Shown piece after piece: positions 49,014 through 62,599 of a stretch of DNA of 64,000 nucleotides; position 1 is the stretch's first letter; each line of letters opens with the position of its first letter. Source of the DNA: Syncephalastrum monosporum B8922 (Eukaryota > Mucoromycota > Mucoromycetes > Mucorales > Syncephalastraceae); the NCBI GenBank assembly GCA_000697355.1, contig JNEN01001214.1:62001-126000 (forward strand), read 5' to 3'. The notes under the pieces are model-generated. The model saw nothing but the letters and a program-made list of their open reading frames with translations. It had not been told where the DNA came from and ran no database searches. Both the position numbers and the translations under genes were made by a program.

Positions 49014-50934
49014 TTCTGACGTTTCTGCAAGGGTAAAGAACCCAGCTGCCTGGATTTTGAGTAAATTCTTTTTTTTTCTATTCCTTGCATAAAAAAAAGG
49101 GAATTCTACCAAGCCACTCCGGTGTCTTTTGTCTCTATATCCGCGGCTGCTTCGGTACACCTAGCTGGGTCTTGAGCGGAAAGCGCGGCCTGCTGTCCGT
49201 GTTGTCTTGGCATTCGTTGGAGTCGATACGTACGGGTTGGTTTATGGAAAAGGCGTGGTTATGATACTTTTGTCAATCCTTAGAGTATTTTTTCTTCCCG
49301 ATCCTTACTTTTAAAATTACCGCGTAAGGTAAATAGATGTATTGTACTGTACATTTGATGCGAAGGACCACTTGAACATTGTGTAATATCGCTACATTCG
49401 TATTTGGCCATATGTATTTCGATAATGACCTGTGGCTGAGACGAAGAGCAGGAGCAGCATGACTTTTCTCTAGAAATGACCCGCATCTGGCTGCACATAG
49501 AGCTGTACTCCTTTGGTTTCCAATGAACAAATGTGAGAAAGGGCTCCTGGAAAGATTTTATGCAATTCAATGTTTTGATGCTCGATGCTCGATAAATTAC
49601 ATTTGTTGCGCTCTAGTCATATAGGAGACTGGAGGCCAGATGCGTCGAAGTTATATCTTTGTGGCATATGAATCTTCTACTTCCATAAAGATATATCCTA
49701 CTACGCGAAATAGCGCTTTCCAATTCAGTCAAAGATGACTCATAAGCTCTAATATGTAGCCTATTAGCCGACTCTTGCTTGTTTTTTGCTTCTGGCAAAC
49801 TAGAGAAAAAATATACGCAGCGGATTCAGTCATCTGATTCGTTCGTCCTTGGTTGACGAGGGGCCTGCTATGGCCGTCTCCTACAGACCTATAGGAACAA
49901 AATGGTCGGGAAGATCTTCTTGTTACTATGTCGGATACCTCCTTACCCACTATACTCAGCATAAAGGTTCTCAAGTTGCAAAGATTTCACGACGCATAGA
50001 CAACAATATGCTGCATATATCTGTTTGTCTGTATCGGCGTATGGTTTGCCCCCCTTTCGCAATGTATCTCCCCATACAATAGACTCTGTCTGAAAGTTTT
50101 CAGGCGACGACAGTGCATGGTGTTGATCCGCCGGCTATGAGTAGAATTCAAGCACTATACTGTATATCTTTTATTTACCGTACAAGCGCATTATACTCGT
50201 ATACTCAATATATCCAATGGAAAGCTTTTTAAGGTATACTCACGTATACGGCGAATCATCGAAAACTTTATACCAAGAAGGCATTACAGACGAAAAAAAG
50301 AGGCAGACCAAAAGAGTTTGCAGATCGTCCATATCACTCGATTAGCTAATGCGGCTGCTTCCAGGACGTACGTCTGTATTTCTCTTAGCTCGATATCTCT
50401 TCTCCTCATCGACTGCGCATGCATTTCATTATTTAAAGTGTTTAGATCTCGAAACGATATACTGTATGATCATGTGTTGCAAAGGCGGAGCATTGGAATA
50501 ATAAAAAAGCAATACGAACGTGCATGCACTTGCCGCCAAATGTTTTAAAGCTATTATTTGATCTCTAGTCTTATAACTTCAACTGCATATGTCTACAATG
50601 AAAATCATGGAGCATGTCAAGGTGATATTTAATAGACGTATTCGTTGTATCAAAAGTTGATCGCTTGCTGAAAAGAATTGCGAACACGCAGACAGCACGA
50701 AGGACAAAAGTACACGGTGCCAATTTTAGCTTTGTAGATCAAAGCAAACAAAAAGGGAAAATGTTCATTAAAGCATTAAGGAATTAGGTGTTGAGAAGAA
50801 CAGCAAAAAGGAAAAAAAGAAAGAAGAAGGACCAGGCAAAGGGTTATACAGTACTACGGTAAGTAAGAGAGAGAGAATGATAAAAACAATAAGTATAAGA
50901 GATTGTTATGGATTATAAGGGGGGTATATCGTCC
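49014..50934. other. AT-rich gene-poor interval
   Basis: About 1.9 kb between the permease start and the kinase stop. It holds many short open frames, none with family features, conserved composition or plausible splice structure. A-rich sequence near 50790-50830 precedes the kinase stop. No repeat with clear ends, tRNA or transposase was seen. Confidence 0.5.
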
Positions 50935-52909
<1,975 letters not shown>

Positions 52910-53376
52910 TCCTTTTGGTTTCCACCCCACAAAATGGAAGCAATCGTCTATCTAAGGAGTTGTGGTGCGGTGGGCTGTTTCTTCACAGAATAAAGAAAGG
53001 CAGCGATTCAAACAGCGCAACTAGAAAAAAATAGAAAATGCCAAAACAGACTCAGGCACCGCTTCAATTCATCGACGCGCATTCAGCCCGTCCTAGACGC
53101 ATGATAGAATGGATGATCGTTTAAGCAGCGAAGAGAGCATATTCTCGATTGTGCTGTGCCCAATCCATGTCTAAATGGTGAAACAAAAAGGGCAAATCGT
53201 AACAGCGCTGTGATGCGCTATGTGTTATCTTTTTTGCGAATTGTAAACAGAACATAGCAACTCAGAAGACCTCTTGACGTGATTGGTTCATGCCGCAGGC
53301 GTGACTCAATGAGTTTATCGCGACAACTGACGTCTTGTAATCTTTTATCTCTTCTTCTCTTACGTATTCATCCACT
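52910..53376. promoter_or_regulatory. Divergent promoter region, AGC kinase and RVSF protein
   Basis: 467 bp between divergent starts. A CCAC/GTGG-type stretch lies at 52920-52930; a T-rich leader (53340-53365) precedes the plus-strand ATG. No further motif can be assigned. Confidence 0.45.
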
Positions 53377-54130
53377 ATGGCTCAATCTTTGGTCCTTTCT
53401 CAGCAACCTGTAAGCTTCTTATTATTTTTTTTATCTCCTAACGGGCACCCTGTATTCATCCCTTTGTCGTGCTTGCTTCCCTATCTAGACTCGGCGTGTC
53501 AGTTTTGACTTGGGCCAGAACACGGTGCACATTCTGCCTTCCCACCGCCAATGCCGCAAGCTCATTGAGCGTCGCACCCGGGAAGAATCGCAGCGTCGCT
53601 TGCTTTGTGAATTTATGCTGTGTGACGCGATTGTGTCCGAGATTGAGCAAGACGTACGATCATCCTCTTCGTCGGATGAAGACTCTCAGGAGGAGGACTG
53701 CACTCAAGCACGCGTGCTCAAGAGCTGCCTCAAGAAGTCACTCGAGGAGCCCGTCATGCAAGCTTCGTGTGTCAAGCAAACGTCGTGTGTCAAGCAAGCG
53801 AGAAAGAAGACCGCCAAAAAGACTCACAAGAAGAGCAAGCGCAACCACCGTGGACGTGGTAAGCACAGACAATAGGATACGTTGTTGCCATGGTCTGACC
53901 ATTTATCTATTTTTCATTAGTACATTGACTCCATTCTCTCTTCAGCCAAACGGCTTGGTATGGACCAGACGACGGTGCTGGTCCGGCCCTCCTCCCGGGT
54001 CAGCTTCATGTGTGCGCCCCCAATACCGGAGACACTTTTTTTTTCTTCCGTGTCATGGAAACCGGCCCACCCTGTCGCGGTGGTAACAGCACATGGAAGT
54101 GTTGACCCACACTTTGTCTGCATAGCTTAA
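53377..54130 (+). CDS. Small basic protein with two RVSF motifs, family unknown
   Basis: Exons 53377-53409, 53489-53858, 53946-54130; 195 residues. I do not recognise the family. Visible features: RRVSFDLGQNTVHILP near the start (RVSF at residues 14-17), a charged helix (CRKLIERRTREESQRRLLCEF), an acidic serine cluster (SSSSSDEDSQEED), a tandem SCVKQTSCVKQ, a Lys/Arg-rich stretch (KKTAKKTHKKSKRNHRGR) that may direct it to the nucleus, and a second RVSF (residues 152-155) in the C-terminal part. RVxF is the classic PP1-docking pattern, so a PP1 regulatory role is possible but unproven. Splice sites are standard and phases close. Confidence 0.7.
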
Positions 54131-55433
54131 AATGAGCGTGCGAATGGAATACTCCCCTTTCTTGAACTGTCTATGCCTTGTCTTAAAACACATTACATTA
54201 TCAAGCTTACTACTGAATAAATACATGCAGCGCCCTAGGGTGACTTTTTTAAAGCGTGTATCCGTTACACAAATAGAACTGTGCTACCAACGGAGAAGCA
54301 CACTGATTTCGTACTATAATGCGAGGGTGATTCTCCGTGTATTCAAAGCGAGAAAATGAAGAAAAAGAAAAAAAAATAATAGATAGATGCCAAGTCGCAA
54401 TGGATGTATATTCACACTGATATCTCTTTCATTTGACGCCTTAAGATATAAAGAACAAAAGGTGAGGCACCGTGGGGGTGGAGCCAACCATCCTGATTTC
54501 TCACACTCATACCGTACGTATTCAGACTCACACACACACACGCACGCACACACATACACACAAACATACGCATAACATACTTTACAAGCCATAATGATGC
54601 GCCGCGTTGTGTTTGCATGGAAATCGGAGTCCTACCGCTTGTCTGTTCTTTTTCGCACACACAGTGTGTGACAAGAAGGAAGCAAGATACGAGAGACGAT
54701 GAGCATTAAGGAGAGATCGAATCCCCAATAATAATAATAATAGTATCATGATTGGCAAGAAAGAGAGCACAGACATTAGCTCCATGTTTAAACGGACGAA
54801 CCACTGGAAATAAGAAGTCAAGGTAATGTACGTGCGTCCGTTCTACAGGATTATGACGGGTTGGCTTGTATTGGGGTAATGCTATATATTCTTTTCTCCC
54901 CTTATATGCCCCTCCCTTTGAGATACAAGGTTTTCCCCAGCAACAACCTGCCTTCTGTTAAACGCAGACTCCTTTCAAAACGAAAAAAAGGAAAAAAGAA
55001 AAGGAAAAGAGAGAGACCCCTCAAAGAAAACTTTAAGCTCCTATGCTACGGTAGCTCTTCGTCGCCATGGTGCTGGAGTGTTTGGGGTCATGAATGGGCT
55101 TCCCCGCACGAGAAGTGAGAAGCAAGGAACGAGATTGTCACTTGATTTTTTTTGGGCACTCCTTACAATACAACCCACCCACGGACTCTCTGTCTTTCTT
55201 TGATACAGTAAAAAGAATACAATACCACACGCATAAAGCGTTCGGGTAACACGCTTGGCTCGCATAACCTCTCTCTTTCGCTTTTTTTCTATTTTTTATT
55301 CTTTTTCCTCTCCCTCGCTCTCGCTTTCTTTGGCTTTTCTTAGTTTCCTCACTCATGCTCGAACAGGTACACACATAAATGACACCTTGTTTCTTTGTGC
55401 TCACTCCATTTCATCGAACAAAAGACACCGCCC
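54131..55433. other. Intergenic region with (CA)n tract and pyrimidine leader
   Basis: 1.3 kb between two plus-strand genes. Holds a (CA)n/(GCA)n-like tract at about 54527-54560, an ATT repeat near 54729-54741, and a pyrimidine-rich stretch (55265-55345) before the PSP1 start. No coding frame with recognisable features. Confidence 0.55.
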
Positions 55434-57209
55434 ATGACTCAAAGCCCGTGGGACGGAAGTAACAACCAGGTATGTCGCATAAGAGGCGCGCCTATCTTCT
55501 GTGTAATTTTTTTTCTCATCAATTTCCCCATCTAATAAAACAGCTGTTCCAGTTTCCCCCTGCTTCGTCTGCTTCGACGACCGACAGTTACGCTCCGCGC
55601 TATGACACGATCGAAGAAAACGACGATACACCCGACTGGCTCGGTGGCCCCTTGACCGACGACTTGAACATGGTGGAATCACCCACGCAGCGTTTTGAGC
55701 AGCCTCACCAGCAACATTACCAGCAACCCTATCAGCATTCGCATCCGCATCAACAGCAGGCCTATTCGTCTCCTGATCCCGCTGCCGCTGGTGCTGCTGG
55801 AATCAATGATTTTGCCTCGCCTTTACCTTTTCGTCGCCATTCGCTCGCGCATGAGCCGCTACTGTCCCGGCCCCAACAGCAGTCGCTGTTAATGCGCTTG
55901 TCCGAAAAGCGTGCCTCCCTCAGCGGCGCGTCACCCTCGTCCTCGCTCTTGAGCGCTCCTTGGAGCAGCATGAGCAGCCAAAATCAACATAGCACTTCTG
56001 CAAAGAAGGAACCCTTTGGATCGACGATATGGTCGACTACCAGCTCGCCCTCGGCAACCCAGACGTCGTTTTTGTGGGACCAAGGCACTACTTCACCGTC
56101 CTATGCCCCTTCCCCGACCTCCACCTCCTCTTCCCTATTTCCTCGAGCCCATCTTCACCCCTTATCTGAGCAATCGGTCTTTCCCGCCCGTGGTGTAAAT
56201 GAGATGATGCGGCCTGGCGGGGAGCGTCGTCGCCTGTCTTTGACGCCGATGCCGAGCGACCATCAGCCCATGCACGACTACTTCCGTCCTCACAGTGATA
56301 TGCTATCCAGGTACATAGAGCAACCCATTCATTGGTCTGTTTCAATAATAACCCCCCTTATAACTCACTCTATGACTTGTATAGTGTGCCCGAGGAGCAA
56401 CCTGGTCTGCTGCCCTATCGCCGTCATTCCCTCGGCGGTCCTCTCCTAAACGTCAACAACAGCATTGAAGCGCAGCGCCGTCAGCAGCGCCAGCTGGACA
56501 GCTTGTTGCCTAGCAACCTGTTGACGTCCTCTGGAGATGATGTTGTGTGCAGCTTGCCGAGCATGTCGTGGTGCATGGTGGAATTCAAAGCTGGCCGAGC
56601 TGAGATCTACTACAGTGCAGTGCCGGTCGAAAAGGACGACTGGGTTATTGTCGAGGCCGATCGAGGGCGAGACCTGGGCAAGGTCGTCGCCAAAGATCTG
56701 CCTACGGACCAAGTCAATCTCTTGCTTCGCCAGCAGCAACAGCAGATCCATTCAACCGCCCAACAACAACAACAGCAGCAGCACCAAGGAGATGAGCAAA
56801 ACCAACAGCGAAACCCTCAACAACAGCAGCAGCAACAGCAGCAGCCTCCTAAACAGCCGACACCGAAGCGTATTTGTCGCTTGGCCACGACAGCAGAAAT
56901 CACACTGCTCGTGACAAAACGCCAGGACGAGCAAAAGGCGCTGTTGATTTGCCAGACCAAGAGCAAGCAGAAGAAGCTCATGATGGACATTGTCGATGCC
57001 GAGTATCAATGGGACCGCCGCAAGTTGACGTTTTTCTTTGTCGCCGAGCGTCGCGTGGACTTTCGAGAGCTGGTTCGCGACCTGTTTAAGCTTTACAAGA
57101 CGCGTATCTGGATGTAAGTTGATTATGTACTCACGTGTACTGGATGAGGGCTGACACACGATCCAGGTGCTCGGTCAATACGGTGCATAAAAAGCCTCCC
57201 ATGCTGTAG
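55434..57209 (+). CDS. PSP1: PSP1 C-terminal domain protein
   Basis: Exons 55434-55469, 55544-56310, 56385-57113, 57167-57209; 524 residues. The long N-terminal half is Ser/Pro/Gln/His-rich with repeated FRRHSLA / YRRHSLGGPLL motifs, which look like basophilic kinase or 14-3-3 type sites. The C-terminal third is the PSP1 domain: YYSAVPVEKDDWVIVEADRG, DLGKVVAKDLP, KRICRLATTAEI, DAEYQWDRRKLTFFF, VDFRELVRDLFKLYKTRIWM. Poly-Gln tracts (56730-56850) interrupt the domain. Yeast Psp1 is a high-copy suppressor of polymerase-alpha mutants and bacterial PSP1 (YaaT/RicT) works with RNA decay factors; the role here is not evident. Start follows a short leader and gives a 12-residue first exon (MTQSPWDGSNNQ). 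Confidence 0.9.
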
Positions 57210-58725
57210 ATCTTTCAATACTACATACTAGCTTTACACTTTCTCTTTTCTTTTATCTAGTACTCTGTCCGTCGTAACCTTTATTTTTTTCACACACATT
57301 TGCACACAACTCACGCCACAAGCACATACTCGCAATCCCAACGACATGCCCGTTCATAGTTCCACTTCTACACAAAATGCGTTTTCTTTCCTTCTTACAG
57401 TATAAACATGGATCATCCACCTTAATTCCTTTTTAAAATGAAAAAGTAGCTTTTGAATCATACAGTGAGTATGCAGCCTGTCATGGTAGACTCCTTAAGG
57501 GGGGAGAAACACATAGCGACAAGATACATGCATCAAAGCTAGCAAGAAAAATTGGTTTAAGGAGCTTAATTCACCTGAACATGCACATAGACAAGACAGC
57601 TACAGTTGTACTGTATGTCTAAATAGGAAGAAGAGAAGTCAGAACAAGTTCGTTGCTCGATATAGGACCGTGTATATAGCAGTAGAAGGATCAATGCATT
57701 ACGCATGTTGTCAGAGACGTGTCAAGTTCGTCTGGTGTGGGATTGCGCGGGATTTAGACTTTTTAGGATACGCCCTCTCAGAGACAGTAGCGCGTGTAGT
57801 CAGAACAGCGTTTGAGGAGGTACGTCGTTACTCTAAGAACGGCCTCCGAATGGTGCCAACGAGTGCTCATGACTGGAGTCAATACCACCTCGCTCGTGGA
57901 AGATACAATGTTCAATGTAGTCCTTTTTAGTGCCAACAGCAGCTTGTGCTGGGTTGAAGTGGGGAAGAGTATAGATTCAAGTAATGTTTACATGTGATTA
58001 AATTTGTTCCATTCCGCGGACGGGACCCGGGAGAACAGACACCGCAACATATGACTGTGACACTCAATCCAATTCAGCAATGAAACACAGTAAGTGTCAC
58101 CTCCCTATACTCAGTCGCTCTGTCTACTCACTGTGTTCTGTTTTCAAGCAGGTTATGTACTGTGCGCAGCTATGAGTGTCTCGAATGGGACTCCCAATTG
58201 GGACTCACATGCATTACTTCAGTTTTATCAGGTAAGAACACCACGCCAACAAAGCAAGTAGAAGCTGTGTACAAACAGAAAGTACCGTGATTAGTAGTCA
58301 CTTTTATCGCTGAGCCATCTTTCGCACTTTTGGTTACGTATCCTACATACAAAGTAGGATCAATAAGTCGCACTCCTGGACACCTAGGTGACCGGAGGGT
58401 ATCTACGGTGAGCAGCTTTCCTAGCTCTGCTATGTGCTCCTTTTTAGATAACAGCTCAGCAACCCACCACCTACCGTATAAGCAACAGAGATATCTGTAC
58501 GCTATGATGCCCAAGTATACAGAGTTGAACGGAAGATGATCTTCCTGCTTCCTCTATGAAGACGACACACAGCGGAAAGCGCGCCGGGCTTGACAATTGT
58601 GACACGCTGTATACTATTATAAGTATAAATTAGGGTTTTCTGTTTTTGCTGCGGATTCTCGCTCTCACCTCTTCTTTCAATTTTATTCTAGTTTATTTTC
58701 TTTATCACTTTCTTCTCTTTTCATC
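57210..58725. promoter_or_regulatory. Gene-poor interval, 3' part the epoxide hydrolase promoter
   Basis: 1.5 kb with no supported gene. TATAAAT at 58624-58630 lies about 95 bp upstream of the epoxide hydrolase ATG and is the best core-promoter candidate; a T-rich leader follows. The stretch 57700-58540 has a few open frames (longest 114 codons, minus strand 58170-58514) without family features. A short direct repeat TGGGACTC occurs twice near 58187-58205. Confidence 0.45.
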
Positions 58726-60261
58726 ATGGCTGAACCGTTTGTAGTCCCTAGTATCTCCTCTGAAGAACGTCAACGCTTGGTATCCCAGCTGCAAGACGTG
58801 AGCTGGCCCGACCAGCTTGAGGACGTCAAGGACTGGAGCTATGGCGCACCGCGTTGGGCGGTAGAGCCTATGGCAAAGGCCTGGTCAGAATTTGATTGGG
58901 AAAAGACGCGCTCCGAGTTAAACAAGTGGCATCATTACCACGTCAACATCGATGGCTTGCGTCTCCACTGCATTCATGAGACTTCCCACAGCCCGGATGC
59001 CATTCCCATCATGCTCCTGCACGGCTGGCCTTCGACGTTTTACGAGTTTCACAAGGTCATAGACGCGTTGCGCGATGGCCGCGATGGAAAGGTAACCTTT
59101 GTATACAGCGTCTGCCTATTGACGCACTAGACACCCTTGTTCTTTCAGCAAGCGTTCCATGTGGTCGTTCCAAGTCTGCCTGGCTATGGGTTCTCCGAGG
59201 CACCCAAAGTATCGGGTTTCGGCATCAAACGTATGGGCGATAGTCTCGACAAACTGATGAAAACGTTGGGCTACAATGCTTATGGTAAGGCGATTGCGTC
59301 CCTGCGCTGGAACTATTTAACCGATACATACACAAACACGTACACACACACACACACACACAGTGGCACAGGGCACAGACTGGGGCTCTGCCATTACCCA
59401 CTGGCTCGCGGTTCACCGTCCCACGAGCTGTAGAGCAGCGCACACCAACATGCCCATGGCTATGCCTCCCATCCCGACACCAGCCAATTTAATTTCGCAG
59501 CCCTGGCGTACGCTCAAGTTTTGCTCTGCTTTGGCACTAGGCTATAAGGCAGTGTATGGTGACCGAGTCGCCATTTTTGACGCCTTTGCCAATGCAGAGA
59601 AAGACCGTGATGCAGGCTACCGTGCTATTCAGGCCACCCGGCCTTATACACTCGCGTACGGTCTGAACAATAATGCGTTGGGTCTCCTGGGTAACTTGTG
59701 ATTACGGCCAAAGAAATGTGCTACTGACCTCGCTCTATAAAGCTTGGATCTTGGAGAAGTATCACAATTGGACAGATCATGGTTCATCTGACAAGAGCTC
59801 GGGCGTGTTGCCGCCAACCATTAGCCAAGACGAGTTCTTGTCTCAAATCACGATCTACTGGCTTACCAAGTCCATCAGTTCATCCATTCGTCTTTACTAT
59901 GAGGCGCTGCATCTTTCGGATATGAGAGAAGTTGTCACGACAAAGACCACAATCCCGATGGGAGCCAGTATATTCCCTGTTGAACTCGGCAAGGTAAATG
60001 CATCCAAAATCCACGCCGGCGTCATCTAATGCGAGAATTCGCAGCCTCCTCTGGAATGGATTGAATCTTCCCATCCCCACTTGACGCAATACAAGGAACA
60101 TGAGGCGGTAAGACTCATATATTACTCAGTTGTTTCGACCATGACTGATCTTTTCGGACTCTCTGTAGGGTGGTCATTTTGCTGCACTGGAGGTGCCAGA
60201 TCTTTGGCTATCTGATGTGCAGCGATTCGGTGCTACGGTCAAGAAGAATATTGTCTCTTGA
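58726..60261 (+). CDS. Epoxide hydrolase, microsomal (EPHX1) type
   Basis: Alpha/beta hydrolase that opens epoxides to diols. Exons 58726-59091, 59149-59284, 59364-59690, 59743-59993, 60045-60107, 60169-60261; 411 residues. The N-terminal EHN-type segment is WPDQLEDVKDWSYGAPRWAV. HGWPSTFYEF carries the oxyanion hole, VVPSLPGYGFSEAP the next strand, QGTDWGSAI the nucleophile Asp, AWILEKYHNWTD the cap Tyr region, and GGHFAALEVPDL the catalytic His. Unlike mammalian EPHX1 there is no N-terminal membrane anchor. The acceptor of intron 2 lies directly after a (CA)n tract (59342-59362). Start at 58726 is preceded by a T-rich leader. Substrate unknown; detoxification is the likely role. Confidence 0.93.
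59342..59362. repeat. (CA)n microsatellite forming the intron acceptor
   Basis: CA dinucleotides run directly into the acceptor ...cacacag|TG of epoxide hydrolase intron 2, replacing the usual pyrimidine tract. Confidence 0.9.
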
Positions 60262-62599
60262 CTGACCCCAATTTATGAGCACAGTATTATTGGCATTTGT
60301 TTCGAATAAAGAAAAGATGCACTTTTGCTCTCAACAATAAAGGTGACTGGATGTCATGATAGCGTTTAATACATGACGCCTCAGCTTCGCGGTTCCGTAC
60401 TTTATGCATGGCGTCCCATCACTTCCACTATGCCGTGAGCCGCATATAGTGCTTAAACACTCGCGCGAGAAGAGTGAGCCACTTGTTCCAGCTCGACATT
60501 GTTACAGTCCAGTAATTGCATGACCAGGTCTGTATTGGTCAGACGGAAGACAGTCCGCAGGCCATCCAATGCAGTTCTGCATGGTCTATTTGCTTGACAG
60601 CCGTGGTGAAACTAGCCAGCTGTCGCGGACCACAGTTCTCCTTGTCAACATTGTCCAAGAGCTTGTCGAGCGTCTTGCCAAATTGTTTTGCACCCGATTG
60701 CGATATCTTGATACCGTTCTCTGCTCCAGGGTTCAAAGACACGCTACTGTTGCACTCTCAGGGCCCATGTAACATCAAGTGCTGCGGCAGTCCTTTAAGC
60801 TTGTGATGGGCGATCAGCTGGTGACAGTAGGACGCCAACTAGTACCAGTTCTTTCGATTCGGCGCCACGGCGTTAATGGATTAAATAAAGCGCGCGTTTC
60901 ACCGTCCTGGCATTCTTGACACCCAAACTGGCCGCAGTAATAAGATACGAGATTTGTGTCATTGCCGACATCATTATAATACGTTTCATCGAGAGGATCT
61001 TCAACATCGCTGTCCTCGTACTGCTCCTCGTCAGTAGTTCGGGCTCTTTTCTTCCTATTGTTTGAAGCAAGCCATCATACGAGTCAGTGATTTCCCGATA
61101 TGGATGTCAGTGTATCATTTCATACCCTTTGTCGACTTATCACAACTCATCCACGCTCTGTCGGTGTCTGTCTGTCCGTTCATTTTCAGAGAGACTGTTA
61201 AAAAGCAAAAGGATATTGGAGGTGTTGCAATTTTCTTCAGTAAGGCTGAATGTTTTTGGCAAGCCTTGTGGAATGGGCGTCATTTGCAGCTTTACAATTT
61301 CTCGACGGTCATTTCTATTATTGAAGAAGCGGCGCACAGACTTGCGGTAAAGGATAGAAAGGCAGAGCAACATGAGTTAAAGTACATCTACATGTCGTAT
61401 CGCAGTAAGAGTCGAGACAAAGAAAGAAAGCAGGGCGGGAGGGGGAGCGAGTGAAAGCGGGGCTGATCTAGCCAAGATCGTCTAAGACGTGTTCAGCGCA
61501 TGATTTTTATATATGAGCAGCTGGCTGGGGCTGGTGACCCCAATGCCAAGTGTGAAATTCACTTTGCGCCATCTGTAAACCAAACCAGTATCTTCGTTGA
61601 CCGTGGTAACAAAAGCTGGAACTTTTGCTCTCGCAAGAGAACTATCATGAAAGAAGATAGCGAGTGTCTCATCCATCCTTGACAGCCGCCTGGCTGTTAT
61701 TTGCTGAGCAGAGAAAATGATACGTGGAATAGCAGCATCCACGGAACGCAAGCTCTGGCCAACACCGTTGTGTTATACGTGGTGGTGGCATACGAAGTTG
61801 ACGAGCAGCTTCCACACATTCGAGTGTCACGTTTTGGATCCTATCGACGCGCTGGATGATGAATATGTTAATGTACTGCTTGTTTGGACCTAGGAGCGCC
61901 GATGATGCGTTCCTACTGTGATGAACGATACCAAAGCAAGACTGAATACTACGTCTCGGTTCCTTGACCTCCTTCGGCGTATTTTTGCGCGGTTTCCCAA
62001 AACATCCACAAGCGGCAACGCGTTTGTCGCGCTTGGGCTGCTTGCATGATCCTGATCCGCTCCTACAGGATCTGGCGTTTCGGTCACTTCTAACAAGGCA
62101 AGAGAAAGGAAGGATGTCACCGAGTTGTAAAGTAGGCGAAATCAAACCTGACTGTTCCGCAAAGCAATGTGGCAATGTACCGTACTGGAGATACTACATG
62201 TCAGTTGGCCACGTAGGAGTCCCTGATTGGCACAAGTACCCTGAGCCTTTCTCTTTTTCCCTCTGACCTTGAGGCAATCATCCTGCCTATGCATCAGTCC
62301 ATACTCAAGAGTAGAGGTCATTGCTTTTTGGAATCCATTGTGTGTATGGGTTGTTCAAGGGAGAGGACCTCGTAACAATGTGCAGCGTATGGACAGAGCT
62401 TAGAAACAACCCGTGTAAAAAACCGTTCAGTTTCTTTCTGGACCCCATAGCTTCCATCTCCAAGCGAGGGAAGAAATACTCCTGCAAGGCCACACAACCA
62501 TGTAAACGAGATGGAAGAAGAGAAAAAAGCATAAACGAGATAAATTTTGGATGGGCACTTGACTTCAACCCAATTTTTTGACAGAAAAAGTGCGACCTC
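60262..62599. other. Gene-poor interval of 2.3 kb with decayed coding-like pieces
   Basis: Longest stretch without a supported gene. Several frames look protein-like but cannot be joined into one gene: minus-strand pieces at 60453-61059 and around 61482-62175. There is no transposase signature, terminal repeat or tRNA that I can see. The last ~100 bp form the METTL15 leader. Confidence 0.5.
60453..61059 (-). pseudogene. Possible decayed gene, minus strand
   Basis: Three stretches on the minus strand look coding by composition but lie in different frames without convincing splice sites. The first, 61059-60814, is open for 81 codons and reads RARTTDEEQYEDSDVEDPL, then YYCGQFGCQECQDGE with a CxxxxCxxC cluster. 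The second, 60742-60539, includes AKQFGKTLDKLLDNVDKEN. The third runs from about 60585 to a stop at 60453 and includes VFRLTNTDLVMQLLDCNN. They could be exons of a real small gene, or remnants of one. No family is recognised. Confidence 0.25.

Noticed and set aside
49014..50934. Search for tRNA or 5S rRNA genes in the gene-poor interval
   Set aside because: No A-box/B-box pair or cloverleaf could be seen by eye; a tRNAscan run would be decisive.
61669..62175. 168-codon minus-strand open frame suspected to be a transposase
   Set aside because: No DDE/DDD pattern, no HTH, and no terminal inverted repeat or target-site duplication visible around it.
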